Of a DNA stretch of 11,849 bases, positions 1 through 7,135 are shown piece by piece (positions within the stretch are counted from its first letter, which is position 1; every line of letters starts with the position of its first letter). The notes beneath the pieces were generated by a model. The model saw only the letters and a program-made list of their open reading frames with translations. It was not told the DNA's origin and did not search any database. Source of the stretch: Pseudomonadota bacterium (GTDB taxonomy: Bacteria; Pseudomonadota; Gammaproteobacteria; Burkholderiales; Burkholderiaceae_B). The position numbers and the translations under genes were made by a program. The stretch lies in assembly GCA_023432075.1 (NCBI GenBank), contig JAEYVD010000744.1, positions 1-11,849 on the forward strand, written 5' to 3'.

Positions 1-14
1 GTGAGCTTGCGCAT
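1..14 (-). CDS. Start of a gene running off the left edge (partial)
   Basis: Reading leftward on the minus strand, an ATG at 14-12 is followed by codons for Arg-Lys-Leu and then the window edge. Upstream on that strand there is a good ribosome binding site, GGAGAG, six bases before the ATG (plus-strand positions 21-26). No product can be named from four codons. A Fur-like palindrome at 140-154 lies about 125 bases upstream, so the gene may be iron-regulated, which would suit the neighbouring iron uptake cluster. A second minus-strand ATG at 42-40 is in another frame and has no comparable ribosome binding site. Everything except the start and its binding site is inference. Confidence 0.35.
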
Positions 15-139
15 CTGTCTCTCTCCAGGTTCCCGCCGCCATGCGGGACCGTGCCTTCCGCGGGCCGGTTCTTGTGTTTTGACGCTGGCGGCTGGGTCGG
101 CCGGAATCAGCGTCCGGCCTGGGGTTGTCTCATAGCCGA

Positions 140-154
140 TGATAATTTTTATCG
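140..154. promoter_or_regulatory. Fur-like box (palindromic)
   Basis: The 15-mer here matches the 7-1-7 Fur core TGATAAT-N-ATTATCA at 12 of the 14 arm positions; the left arm is perfect. Its inner part, 141-153, is an exact palindrome GATAA-TTT-TTATC. It sits about 125 bases upstream of the probable minus-strand start at 14 and about 195 bases upstream of the sigma-factor frame, so it more likely serves the leftward gene. Fur binding is inferred from the match only. Confidence 0.55.
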
Positions 155-179
155 GACCGGGCGATTACCCCATCGATCT

Positions 180-194
180 GCAGAACAGTTCTGC
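180..194. repeat. Perfect 15-bp palindrome, possible operator
   Basis: GCAGAAC-A-GTTCTGC is an exact inverted repeat with 7-base arms around one central base. It lies in the intergenic region, between two Fur-like sites. It has no run of T after it, so it is not a terminator, and it matches no operator I can name with confidence. An exact 7-1-7 repeat is expected roughly 0.7 times by chance in a window this long, so only its location makes it notable. Confidence 0.3.
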
Positions 195-330
195 GAAGCC
201 AGCAATATTGGGCACCGCGGCCGGATGGCCTTTCATGCCGGCTGTGCGAACGGCAGCGCGCTTCAGGGGACGGTTTTCACACCCGTTGCCAAATCCCGCC
301 GGCCCGGTCCATAATCTGCGCTTTGTTAAT

Positions 331-348
331 TGATAACCGTTCGCATTA
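331..348 (+). promoter_or_regulatory. Fur-like box before the sigma-factor gene
   Basis: The core GATAACCGTTCGCATT at 332-347 is flanked by T and A. It resembles Fur sites of the GATAA...TTCGCATT kind seen in front of FecI-type genes in Bordetella and Pseudomonas relatives. Twelve of its 16 bases are identical to the minus-strand site at 9611-9626 in front of the second uptake operon. It ends two bases before the first possible ATG of the sigma-factor gene. That placement suggests it covers the promoter and that the true start codon lies further downstream (GTG at 386). Confidence 0.55.
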
Positions 349-349
349 A

Positions 350-949
350 ATGGCAATGCGTACGGTGTCGCGTGCGGGCGGGATCGTGAGCGGATCGGAA
401 GGGGCATCCCAGGACTTCGAGAGTCTATATGGCAATCACCATGGCTGGCTGCTGGCCTGGGTGAACTGGCGCCTGGGCAATGCGGCAGATGCCGCCGACC
501 TGGCGCACGATGCGTTCGTGCGCCTTTTGACGCGTCCGTGCAAGTTCGACAACGCCCGGCATGCCAGGACCTATCTGCGCCGGATGGCCAACGGCATGTG
601 CATCGACCTGTGGCGCCGCCGCGACCTGGAGCAGGCCTGGCTGGACGCCTTGGCGGCGCAGCCCGAGCCCTCGGTGTCGTCGGCCGAAGACCAGGCCATG
701 GTGCTGCAGGCCTTGGGCGAGATCGACGCCATGCTGCGGGGGCTGCCGCCCAAGGCCTCCCATGCGTTCGTGATGGCGGTGGCGTGTGAAATGACGGACC
801 AGGAAGTGGCCGACGTGCTCGGCGTGTCCTCGCGCATGGTGCGCAAGTACGTCGCGCAGGCCATGCTGAGCTGCATGAAACTGGAAGCGCGCCTGGCGGC
901 GGGATTTGCCAGCGAGCCGGCGGTGCTGCCGCAGGCGGCCGCGGCATGA
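350..949 (+). CDS. FecI-type ECF sigma factor for iron uptake genes
   Basis: This is an extracytoplasmic-function sigma factor that would direct RNA polymerase to the receptor gene two genes downstream. Region 2 spans about residues 24-92; its opening ESLYGNHHGWL is very close to E. coli FecI (ESLYGTHHGWL) and is followed by DAADLAHDAFVRLL. Region 4 spans about residues 115-172, with the helix-turn-helix around MTDQEVADVLGVSSRMVRKY. The length, 199 residues, is slightly above the usual 165-175. The coordinates give the longest ATG frame. The ATG codons at 350 and 356 lack a ribosome binding site and abut a Fur-like box, whereas GTG 386 follows GGGCGGGA. GTG 386 would place the conserved Phe of FESLYG at residue 11, close to residue 13 in FecI, so 386 is the more plausible start. 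The stop overlaps the next gene's ATG (ATGA), indicating translational coupling with FecR. Confidence 0.92.
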   Translation: MAMRTVSRAGGIVSGSEGASQDFESLYGNHHGWLLAWVNWRLGNAADAADLAHDAFVRLLTRPCKFDNARHARTYLRRMANGMCIDLWRRRDLEQAWLDALAAQPEPSVSSAEDQAMVLQALGEIDAMLRGLPPKASHAFVMAVACEMTDQEVADVLGVSSRMVRKYVAQAMLSCMKLEARLAAGFASEPAVLPQAAAA

Positions 950-1935
950 GCGCCGCGCAGGTCCGCGAGCCCTCGCATCGGGCGATGGAGCAGGCCGCGC
1001 AGTGGTTTGCGCTGCTGCGATCGGGCGAGGCGTCGGCCGCCGAGCGGCAGCAGTGGCAGCAATGGTTCGAACGCGCCGCGGAGCACCGCGAGGCCTGGAG
1101 CTACGTTGAGCGCATCGGCCGCCGCTTTTCACCGCTGCAATCCAGCCCGGACCGGGATGCCGCCGTAACGGCCTTCGGGCAGGCGGCGGCCCGTCCGCGC
1201 GCACGCCGGCAATTGCTGCTGGGACTGGCGGGGGCGTTGGGCACTGCCGGATTGGGATGGACGGCGTGGCGGCAGACGCCGCTGCCGCTGGTGGCCTCGA
1301 CCTGGGGCGCGGACCATCGGGCGGGGTTGGGCGAAACCCGGCACATCGCCCTGCAGGACGGCACCCAGGTCTGGTTGAAGGCGCTGAGCGCGTTCGATGC
1401 CGACTATGGCGCCACGCTGCGCCGGCTGCGGCTGGTCGCTGGCGAACTGCTGATCGACACCGCCAAGGATCCCCGGCGGCCCTTTGTAGTCGACACCGCC
1501 CAGGGGCGGTTGCAGGCGCTGGGCACACGTTTCACGGTGCGCGGCGAGGAAGATGGCGTGGTGGTCGCGGTGCATGAAGGGGCCGTCCGGATCGACACGG
1601 CGGCCAGCCGCGCCAGCGGCATCGTGCCGGCGGGGCAGCAGGCGCGTTTCACCGCGGACGCGCTGGACGGATTCGTGCCCGCCGATCCGGCGCGCGAGGC
1701 CTGGACGCGCGGCGTGCTGGTGGCCGACGACACGCCGCTGGCCGATGTGGTGGCGGAATTGCGCCGGTATCACTTCGGCCATCTGGCCGTGGCGCCGGAG
1801 ATTGCCGGCCTGCACGTCTTCGGCAGCTATCCCATCCGCGAAACGGACCGCGCGTTGAACATGCTGGCCTCCGTGCTGCCGGTTCAGGTGCGCCGCACGA
1901 TGCCCTGGTGGATCAGCCTCGAAGCGCGGGCCTGA
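946..1935 (+). CDS. FecR-type anti-sigma / sigma regulator, inner membrane
   Basis: This is a FecR-family transmembrane regulator that holds the sigma factor and relays the receptor's signal. The N-terminal cytoplasmic DUF4880-like part (about residues 12-57) contains QAAQWFALLRSGEASAAERQ and WFERAAEHREAWSYVE. A single membrane segment (about 89-107) follows a basic stretch ending RARRQLLLG, which resembles a twin-arginine motif; some FecR proteins are known to be inserted by the Tat system. The periplasmic FecR domain is at about 115-215 and the C-terminal DUF4974/STN-like part at about 250-325. The length of 329 residues is normal. The ATG overlaps the sigma-factor stop by four bases, which fixes the start. 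The assignment is secure as a family; whether it acts as anti-sigma, activator or both cannot be read here. Confidence 0.95.
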   Translation: MSAAQVREPSHRAMEQAAQWFALLRSGEASAAERQQWQQWFERAAEHREAWSYVERIGRRFSPLQSSPDRDAAVTAFGQAAARPRARRQLLLGLAGALGTAGLGWTAWRQTPLPLVASTWGADHRAGLGETRHIALQDGTQVWLKALSAFDADYGATLRRLRLVAGELLIDTAKDPRRPFVVDTAQGRLQALGTRFTVRGEEDGVVVAVHEGAVRIDTAASRASGIVPAGQQARFTADALDGFVPADPAREAWTRGVLVADDTPLADVVAELRRYHFGHLAVAPEIAGLHVFGSYPIRETDRALNMLASVLPVQVRRTMPWWISLEARA

Positions 1936-2078
1936 AAAAAAAGGTTCGCGAAACGGTTCCGGGTTTTGCCCGTTCGTTCGAATAAGGAGAGTAAGAGACG
2001 CTCGCGCCCACGTCATCCGTGGGGCTTGCGCGTCGCTCTGCCTTCCCGAACCCTACGTACGAGAGCACTGGTCCCGTC
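1936..2078 (+). promoter_or_regulatory. Receptor leader with candidate FecI-type promoter
   Basis: Just after the FecR stop comes an A-run (1934-1942), then GGTTCC at 1955-1960 and CGTTCGTT at 1971-1978. This arrangement resembles promoters used by FecI-type sigma factors, where a CGT-type -10 element is common. Beyond it lies AAGGAGA (1984-1990), a strong ribosome-binding motif with no start codon at usable distance, and a hairpin CCCACG-TCATC-CGTGGG at 2007-2023. The promoter call rests on position and general resemblance; I cannot define exact -35 and -10 elements. Confidence 0.35.
2007..2023 (+). repeat. Leader hairpin before the siderophore receptor
   Basis: CCCACG (2007-2012) and CGTGGG (2018-2023) pair perfectly around a five-base loop TCATC. 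It is not followed by a T-run, so it is not an intrinsic terminator. It lies between the strong AAGGAGA motif and the chosen start codon, within the likely untranslated leader. A regulatory role is possible but unproven. Confidence 0.3.
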
Positions 2079-4547
2079 ATGTCCCACCGTCATTCCTGCC
2101 CCGCCGCGGCCTTTCCCGTGACCCGCGCGCGCGCCCTGATCCGCCGTCGCGGGCGACTCCCGTCCTGGCGCTTGCCGCTGGCCCTGGCGCTGGCCATGTC
2201 CGCCGTTTGGGGGCCGCCCGCCCACGCGCAGGCGGCGCCCGCGGCGGCAGGCGTGGCCGATCTCATCACCTTCGACATTGCGCCTGCGCCGCTGAACCAG
2301 GTGCTGACGCGGCTGGCGAACGAGTCCGGCATTCTGTTGGCTGCCCAGCCGTCGCTGGTGGCCGATCGCCACAGCAACGGCGTGCGGGGCCGCTACACCC
2401 GCCACGAGGCGCTGGAGCGGGCGTTGGCCGGGACGGGGCTGGGCGCCACGCGCGAGGCGCCGAACCAGTACCGGCTGAGCGTCCTGCCCACTGCGCAGGC
2501 CACGACGCTGGAACCGGTGACCGTGACGGCGTCAAGCCTGTCCAGCGGCCTGCCGCCCGTCTACGCCGGCGGCCAAGTGGCGCGGGGCGGGCGCCTGGGC
2601 CTCCTGGGTGACCGCGACGACATGAGCACGCCGTTCAGCGCGACGCAGTACACCGCCAAGCTGATCGAGGACCAGCAGGCGCAGAACATCGGCGACGTGC
2701 TGGTCAATGACCCGACTGTACGCAATACCTATTCGCGTGGCGCGGGGCGCGACGAGTTCAATATCCGCGGGTTCACGCTGTTCAACTACGACGTGTCGTT
2801 CAACGGGCTGTACGGCGTGTCGCCGCGGAACTCGAGTTCGCTGATCGGCGTGGAGCGGGTGGAAGTGCTGCGCGGCCCCAATGCGCTGCTGAACGGCATG
2901 GCGCCGTATGGATCGGTGGGCGGGTCGATCAACCTCGTGCCCAAGCGCGCGGGCGCCGATCCTCTGAATCGCTTTACCGTGTCCTACATCAGCGACAGCC
3001 AGTTCGGCGCGCACGCCGACCTGTCGCGCCGCTACGGCGAGAGCCAGGAGTGGGGCGTGCGCCTGAACGTGGCCGGCAGCGGCGGCGATTTGCCGATGGA
3101 CGGGGCCAAGGAAGACCTGGGCGCCGTGGCGCTGGGCCTGGACTACCAGGGCGAGCGTCTGCGCGTGGAAGGCGACATCAACTACCAGAACCGCACCACC
3201 GATGCGCGCAGCGGTCTCTTGTTTCCGCCGCCGTCGGGTGTCGATATCGGCCGGGCGCCGGACGCGCGCCGCAATTTCTTTCCGTCGTGGACCTACTGGA
3301 AAACCAAGGAATGGTCGGGCGCCCTGCGCGCCGAATACGACGTGTCGCCCGATTGGACCGTCTACGGCGCGGTGGGGGCGCGCAAGCATGATTTCGAAAG
3401 CATGCAGACCAGCTGGCTCATGCTGAACGAAGCGGGCGATATCGGCGCGGTGCCGGCCCGCCTGAACGAATCGCTGATCAGCAAGACGGGCGAGGTGGGC
3501 GTGCGGGGCCGCGTGCAGACCGGCCCGCTTAAGCACGAGCCGGCGCTGAGCGCCAGCGTGCTGGACATTGACTATTCGGCGGCGCGGATCCGATCCAGCA
3601 CGGTGTTTTCCAACCTCTACAACCCCGTGGACCTTGCCAAGCCTAACATCGCGCGTCCGTCGGATCTGCCCCGGGTCAGCGATTCGCGGCTGTACAGCAT
3701 CGCGCTGGCCGACACGATTTCACTGGCCGGCGACCGCGTGCAGTTCATTGCGGGCGTGCGGCACCAGCGGGTGGAATCCACCAACTTTGACGCGATGAGC
3801 GGCCGCCAGACGTCGAGCTACAACGAGTCCGCCGTCACGCCGGCCTTTGCGCTGACCGTCAAGCCGACCGAGCGCCTGTCGCTCTACGGCAACTACATCG
3901 AAGGCCTGAGCCAGGGCGGCACCGCGCCCCAGGGGGCCGTCAACGCCGGCGAAGTGTTCGCGCCGGAAATCTCCAAGCAGTTCGAAGTGGGCGCCAAGTA
4001 CGACTTCGGCCAGTTCGAAACCACCCTCAGCGCGTTCCAGATCGAGCGCCCCAGCAGCTACCTGGATCCGGCCTCCCTGCGCTACGTGTCCGACGGCAAG
4101 CAGCGCAACCGTGGCCTGGAATTCCTGGTGCAGGGCGAGCCGACCCACGGCGTGCGGCTGCTGGGCGGCGTGGCCTACACGGATGCGCGCCTGACGCGCA
4201 CCGAGGGCGGCGTGAACGACGGCAACCGCGCGCCCGCCGTGCCGCGCCTGCAGTTCAACGCGTCGGCCGAATGGGACACGCCGTTCGTGCCGGGCCTGAC
4301 GCTAACGGCGCGGATGCTGCGCACCAGCTCGCAGATCGTCGACGTCGCCAATACGCAGCAGATCCCGGGCTGGACGCGGTTCGACGTGGGCGCGCGCTAT
4401 GCCTTCAATGCCAACGGCAAGCCCGTGGTCATCCGCGCGATGGTCGAGAACGTGTTGAACAAGAACTACTGGCAGTCGGCGGCGCGCGAAGGCCTGACGG
4501 TCGGCGCGCCGCTGACGGTGCTGTTGTCCGTCAGCACGGAGTTCTGA
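2079..4547 (+). CDS. TonB-dependent siderophore receptor with STN signalling domain
   Basis: This is an outer-membrane ferric-siderophore transporter and signal transducer. From ATG 2079 the protein has 822 residues: an Arg-rich n-region, a hydrophobic core LPLALALAMSAVW, and probable cleavage after AHA (about residue 50). An STN domain follows (about 64-135: ITFDIAPAPLNQVLTRLA...), then the TonB box LEPVTVTA (144-151), the plug (about 185-290, with NIRGFTL, VERVEVLRGPNALL and GGSINLVPKR), and a 22-strand-type barrel ending in the outer-membrane C-terminal Phe (STEF). The STN domain is expected to contact the upstream FecR. A GTG at 2019 in the same frame would add 20 residues before an already long signal peptide and has no ribosome binding site, so 2079 is preferred, though its own site is weak. 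The ligand is not identifiable; a hydroxamate or catecholate siderophore is typical of the family. Confidence 0.95.
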   Translation: MSHRHSCPAAAFPVTRARALIRRRGRLPSWRLPLALALAMSAVWGPPAHAQAAPAAAGVADLITFDIAPAPLNQVLTRLANESGILLAAQPSLVADRHSNGVRGRYTRHEALERALAGTGLGATREAPNQYRLSVLPTAQATTLEPVTVTASSLSSGLPPVYAGGQVARGGRLGLLGDRDDMSTPFSATQYTAKLIEDQQAQNIGDVLVNDPTVRNTYSRGAGRDEFNIRGFTLFNYDVSFNGLYGVSPRNSSSLIGVERVEVLRGPNALLNGMAPYGSVGGSINLVPKRAGADPLNRFTVSYISDSQFGAHADLSRRYGESQEWGVRLNVAGSGGDLPMDGAKEDLGAVALGLDYQGERLRVEGDINYQNRTTDARSGLLFPPPSGVDIGRAPDARRNFFPSWTYWKTKEWSGALRAEYDVSPDWTVYGAVGARKHDFESMQTSWLMLNEAGDIGAVPARLNESLISKTGEVGVRGRVQTGPLKHEPALSASVLDIDYSAARIRSSTVFSNLYNPVDLAKPNIARPSDLPRVSDSRLYSIALADTISLAGDRVQFIAGVRHQRVESTNFDAMSGRQTSSYNESAVTPAFALTVKPTERLSLYGNYIEGLSQGGTAPQGAVNAGEVFAPEISKQFEVGAKYDFGQFETTLSAFQIERPSSYLDPASLRYVSDGKQRNRGLEFLVQGEPTHGVRLLGGVAYTDARLTRTEGGVNDGNRAPAVPRLQFNASAEWDTPFVPGLTLTARMLRTSSQIVDVANTQQIPGWTRFDVGARYAFNANGKPVVIRAMVENVLNKNYWQSAAREGLTVGAPLTVLLSVSTEF

Positions 4548-4567
4548 GGCAGGCCCGCGTCAGAACT
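4540..4567. terminator. Inverted repeat spanning two convergent stop codons
   Basis: AGTTCTGA (4540-4547) and TCAGAACT (4560-4567) are exact complements around a 12-base GC-rich loop, and each arm contains the stop codon of one of the two convergent receptor genes. There is no T-run on either side. Part of the symmetry follows from both outer-membrane proteins ending in a Glu/Lys-Phe-stop encoded with TTC TGA. It may act as a weak shared terminator or only block 3' decay, or it may be coincidence. Confidence 0.3.
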
Positions 4568-6662
4568 TGTACGCAACGCCCGCGCTGAACGCGCGGCCGT
4601 TGCCCGGCAGGAAGATGGGCATCGCGGGCGTGGCGGTGTTGCGGATGGCGTAGCTGCTGGCGTACGTCTTGTTGGTGAGGTTGTCGGCCGTGACGTAGCC
4701 GCTCCAGTGCGCGTCGTGCTCGTAGGCGATCCTGAAGCCGAGCAGGGCGTAAGCGTCCTGCTGCGTGACGGGCGCGTTGGCGTGGTTGGTTTCGGTGTCG
4801 CTCATCAGCCAGCGCACGTTGGGGCCGAAGCGCCAGCCGCCGATGCGGTACATCACTTCGGCGCTGAGCAGGTGGCGCGGCACGCCGGCGATGCGGTTGC
4901 CCTGGTACTGGCCATTGCGGAAGCGGAAGTCGCTGAGCGTGTATGCGATGCGGTAGTCGAACAGGCCTTCTCCGGGCGAGGGCAGGGTGCCGTAGAGGCC
5001 GGCTTCGATGCCCTGGTGGCGGGTGCGGCCGTTGTAGTTGTAGGTGCCGGCCGGCGTGCCGTTCTCGTTGGTGACGGACATCAGCTCGTCCTCGACGTTG
5101 CTGCGGTACAGCGACACGCTCCAGTGCTGATCGCGGCCGGCAACCGTGAAGGCGCCGTCCCCGCCGATTTCATACGTCAGCGCTCGCTGCAGGTCCAGCT
5201 TGCTCATGGACGTGCTGGCGGTGGCCGGATTCATCGGCGCGGCCACTTCGCCATTGACGATTTCCCAGAAGGTCGGCACTTCGTTGCTGCGGCTGACGTT
5301 GGCGTACCAGCGCTGGGATGCGGCCGGCTGCCAGATGACGCCCAGCTTCGGGGTGGCGTAACGCCAGTCCTGATCGAGCGTCTTGCCGCTGTTGCGTTCG
5401 TGCGCGTCCCGCACGGCGACGGTGTATTTCACGTCGCCGACCACGCTGAACTGCGGGGTCAGGTGCCAGTCCATCCCGACCATCGCACTGCGATTCTCAG
5501 CGCGCAGGTCGTAGTTGCCGAAGCGTTGCAGGCGCTGGCCGTCGGACGGCCGGATCGCGTACAGGTCGCGGTCCATGTTGCTGCGCTGCCAGTCCAGCCC
5601 CGCGCGGTAGTCCACCGTGCCGACCTTGCCGTTCAGTTGCCAGGCGATGCCATAGGTGTCGCTGTCGGTCACGTTGGCGACCTGGGGATTGGTGAAGTCG
5701 TCGTTGGTGTGCTGCCAGTAAACGCCCGCCGTCTGGTTCAAGGCCTCGGTGCCCCAGAAGCTGCGGTTGGCCAGGCGAAACTGGTTGGTGTTGCGATGCG
5801 GGTCGCGGTTGTAGACGTTGTTGGCGATGTCCTGGGGCGAGTTGCCGTCGCCCAGCACGCTGCGCGGGTCCTCCAGCATGCGCGCCTTCGGAATGGGCTG
5901 GGGGATGTCGAACTTCAGGTCGGTGTACGAAAGATAGGTGCGGTTCTCGAAGAGACCGCGGCGAAATCCCACGTTGCCCTGAAAGCTGGTGCGCTCGGAC
6001 GACGAGTGGTGGCGGTAGCCGTCCGACTTGTCGTAGCCGAAGGCGAAGCGGCCGTCGAACCGTTCGTCCTGAAAGCCCTTGGCCAGCGTGACGTTGCGCA
6101 TGCCGAAGCTGCCGCCGCCCGCCCGGATGAAGTCGCCCTGCGTGCCGGTGAGCGACTGGAAGTCCACCTCGCCGCCCAGCGTGCTGGCGCCGGGAGCCAG
6201 CGCGTTGGCGCCGCGCCGCACGCTGATGAGGCCGGCGTTGCGCGGTTCAAGCAGGCTGATGATGAAGGAGCCATCCGCGTCGTTCAGGGGCAGCCCGTCC
6301 TGCATCAGCAGGATGCCGCGCGACAGCGGGTTGCTCTGGATGCCGGAGCCGCGGATGTTCAGGCGCGGCTGGTCCAGGCCGCCGAAGAATTCCTGCACGA
6401 TCACGCCGGGCTGGTAGTCCAGCGCGTCGCGCAGCGTGATCAGGCGTACCGCTTGCTGCGGCTGGATCAGGTTGGTGCCGCCGGGCACGGCCTGCAATTC
6501 GGCTTGCGTGCGCTGCAGGCTGGGTTCAAGGGCGTTTGCAACGGCGGCGCCCGACACGACGACGGGGGCCAGCGACGGCGCCTCCTGCGCCACGGCGGCG
6601 GACAGCCCGAGGGCGCCCAGGGTGAGAGTGGAGGCGAGCTGGCGCAGGACAGGGGTAGACAT
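4560..6662 (-). CDS. TonB-dependent outer-membrane receptor of the ABC operon
   Basis: This is an outer-membrane receptor, the last gene of a five-gene minus-strand operon. The protein has 700 residues: a signal peptide with probable cleavage after AVA (residue 25), a TonB-box-like LAPVVVSG (31-38), a plug (about 55-168) with LNIRGSGIQSNP, QDGLPLNDADGSF, ISVRRGAN and STLGGEVDF, and a barrel ending AYKF. There is no STN domain, so it is a transporter without surface signalling. The plug resembles the FecA-like receptor group, but the ligand is not recognisable. The reading frame stays open far upstream into the ATPase gene; the ATG at 6662 is chosen because it begins the signal peptide. It starts 32 bases after the stop of the small membrane protein gene, so co-transcription is likely. 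Its partners suggest that the cargo it brings in is handed to the NitT/TauT-type ABC importer. Confidence 0.94.
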   Translation of the reverse strand: MSTPVLRQLASTLTLGALGLSAAVAQEAPSLAPVVVSGAAVANALEPSLQRTQAELQAVPGGTNLIQPQQAVRLITLRDALDYQPGVIVQEFFGGLDQPRLNIRGSGIQSNPLSRGILLMQDGLPLNDADGSFIISLLEPRNAGLISVRRGANALAPGASTLGGEVDFQSLTGTQGDFIRAGGGSFGMRNVTLAKGFQDERFDGRFAFGYDKSDGYRHHSSSERTSFQGNVGFRRGLFENRTYLSYTDLKFDIPQPIPKARMLEDPRSVLGDGNSPQDIANNVYNRDPHRNTNQFRLANRSFWGTEALNQTAGVYWQHTNDDFTNPQVANVTDSDTYGIAWQLNGKVGTVDYRAGLDWQRSNMDRDLYAIRPSDGQRLQRFGNYDLRAENRSAMVGMDWHLTPQFSVVGDVKYTVAVRDAHERNSGKTLDQDWRYATPKLGVIWQPAASQRWYANVSRSNEVPTFWEIVNGEVAAPMNPATASTSMSKLDLQRALTYEIGGDGAFTVAGRDQHWSVSLYRSNVEDELMSVTNENGTPAGTYNYNGRTRHQGIEAGLYGTLPSPGEGLFDYRIAYTLSDFRFRNGQYQGNRIAGVPRHLLSAEVMYRIGGWRFGPNVRWLMSDTETNHANAPVTQQDAYALLGFRIAYEHDAHWSGYVTADNLTNKTYASSYAIRNTATPAMPIFLPGNGRAFSAGVAYKF

Positions 6663-6694
6663 CAGAAGGTTTCCACGAAGAACGGGCCTGGGCG

Positions 6695-7135
6695 TTACCA
6701 GGAAAGGTGAAACATGATCTTGGCCAGCAAGACGATGCCGGCCATGTGACAGAACACGCTCAGGTGCACGCGCGCGCGCAGCGCGGCGTGCAGGCGCCGG
6801 CGGCGCGCCAGCGTCATGGCCGTGATCACGTGCAGCAGCACGCTGCCGGCAAGGGCCATCTTCAAGAGCAGCAACGCGCCGAAGGCCGAGCTGCCGGGGC
6901 TGGCGAGCACGGCGCGGTAGTGCCAGGCCATGCCCAGCCCGCAGGCGTAGAGCACCACCAGCACCCAGGGCATCACCGCCCGCACGCGCGGCGCGAGTTC
7001 CTGCGACAGCGCGCGGCGCACGTCGGCGGGCAGGCGCCGGGCGACGGGTTCCAGGAACAGCACTTCGAAGATCACGGTGCCGATGAAGATCAGCGCGGCG
7101 TACAGGTGCACGATGTGCAGGACGATGTAGGTCAT
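6695..7135 (-). CDS. Small histidine-rich four-helix membrane protein, CopD-like
   Basis: This 146-residue integral membrane protein has four predicted helices, at about 3-25, 52-71, 83-107 and 124-143. Histidines fall in or near the helices (His7, His10, His72, His102, His124, His130, His143). The N-terminal pattern LHIVHLYAALIFIGTVIFEVLFLEP resembles CopD-domain and HemJ/DUF2269-like proteins, in which such histidines bind haem or metal. A role in metal or haem handling, or as an electron-transfer partner in reductive release of the cargo, is inference. The start overlaps the ATPase stop (ATGA), so the gene is translationally coupled to the ABC importer and is unlikely to be a bystander. 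It could instead be an unrelated four-helix protein; the family assignment is moderate, the gene itself solid. Confidence 0.85.
   Translation of the reverse strand: MTYIVLHIVHLYAALIFIGTVIFEVLFLEPVARRLPADVRRALSQELAPRVRAVMPWVLVVLYACGLGMAWHYRAVLASPGSSAFGALLLLKMALAGSVLLHVITAMTLARRRRLHAALRARVHLSVFCHMAGIVLLAKIMFHLSW

Larger units (their letters stand above)
15..349. other. Intergenic control region with no credible gene
   Basis: About 335 bases separate the probable left-edge gene from the sigma-factor gene. Short open frames cross it on both strands, but their translations (mixed Arg/Gly/Pro, no domain, no ribosome binding site) look like chance. What the region does hold is three dyad or operator-like elements, at 140-154, 180-194 and 331-348, each listed separately. 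It is somewhat more AT-rich in the 136-155 and 325-350 stretches than the surrounding genes, as expected of promoters. Confidence 0.6.

Noticed and set aside
51..314. 87-codon plus-strand frame in the left intergenic region
   Set aside because: No ribosome binding site, no recognisable domain, and it runs through the Fur-like site and palindrome of a control region.
165..1528. Long minus-strand open frames (165-947 and 425-1528) across the sigma and FecR genes
   Set aside because: Arg/Pro/Ala-rich shadow translations without domains, opposite two genes with clear family motifs.
2019..2078. GTG 2019 as start of the siderophore receptor
   Set aside because: It has no ribosome binding site, lies inside a hairpin arm, and only lengthens an already long signal peptide; ATG 2079 is preferred, though not proven.
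4707..6710. 667-codon open frame on the plus strand antisense to the second TonB receptor
   Set aside because: It mirrors a high-GC gene in the opposite strand; the translation is Val/Ala/Gly/Arg-rich with no domain, and the receptor on the other strand has signal peptide, plug and C-terminal Phe.
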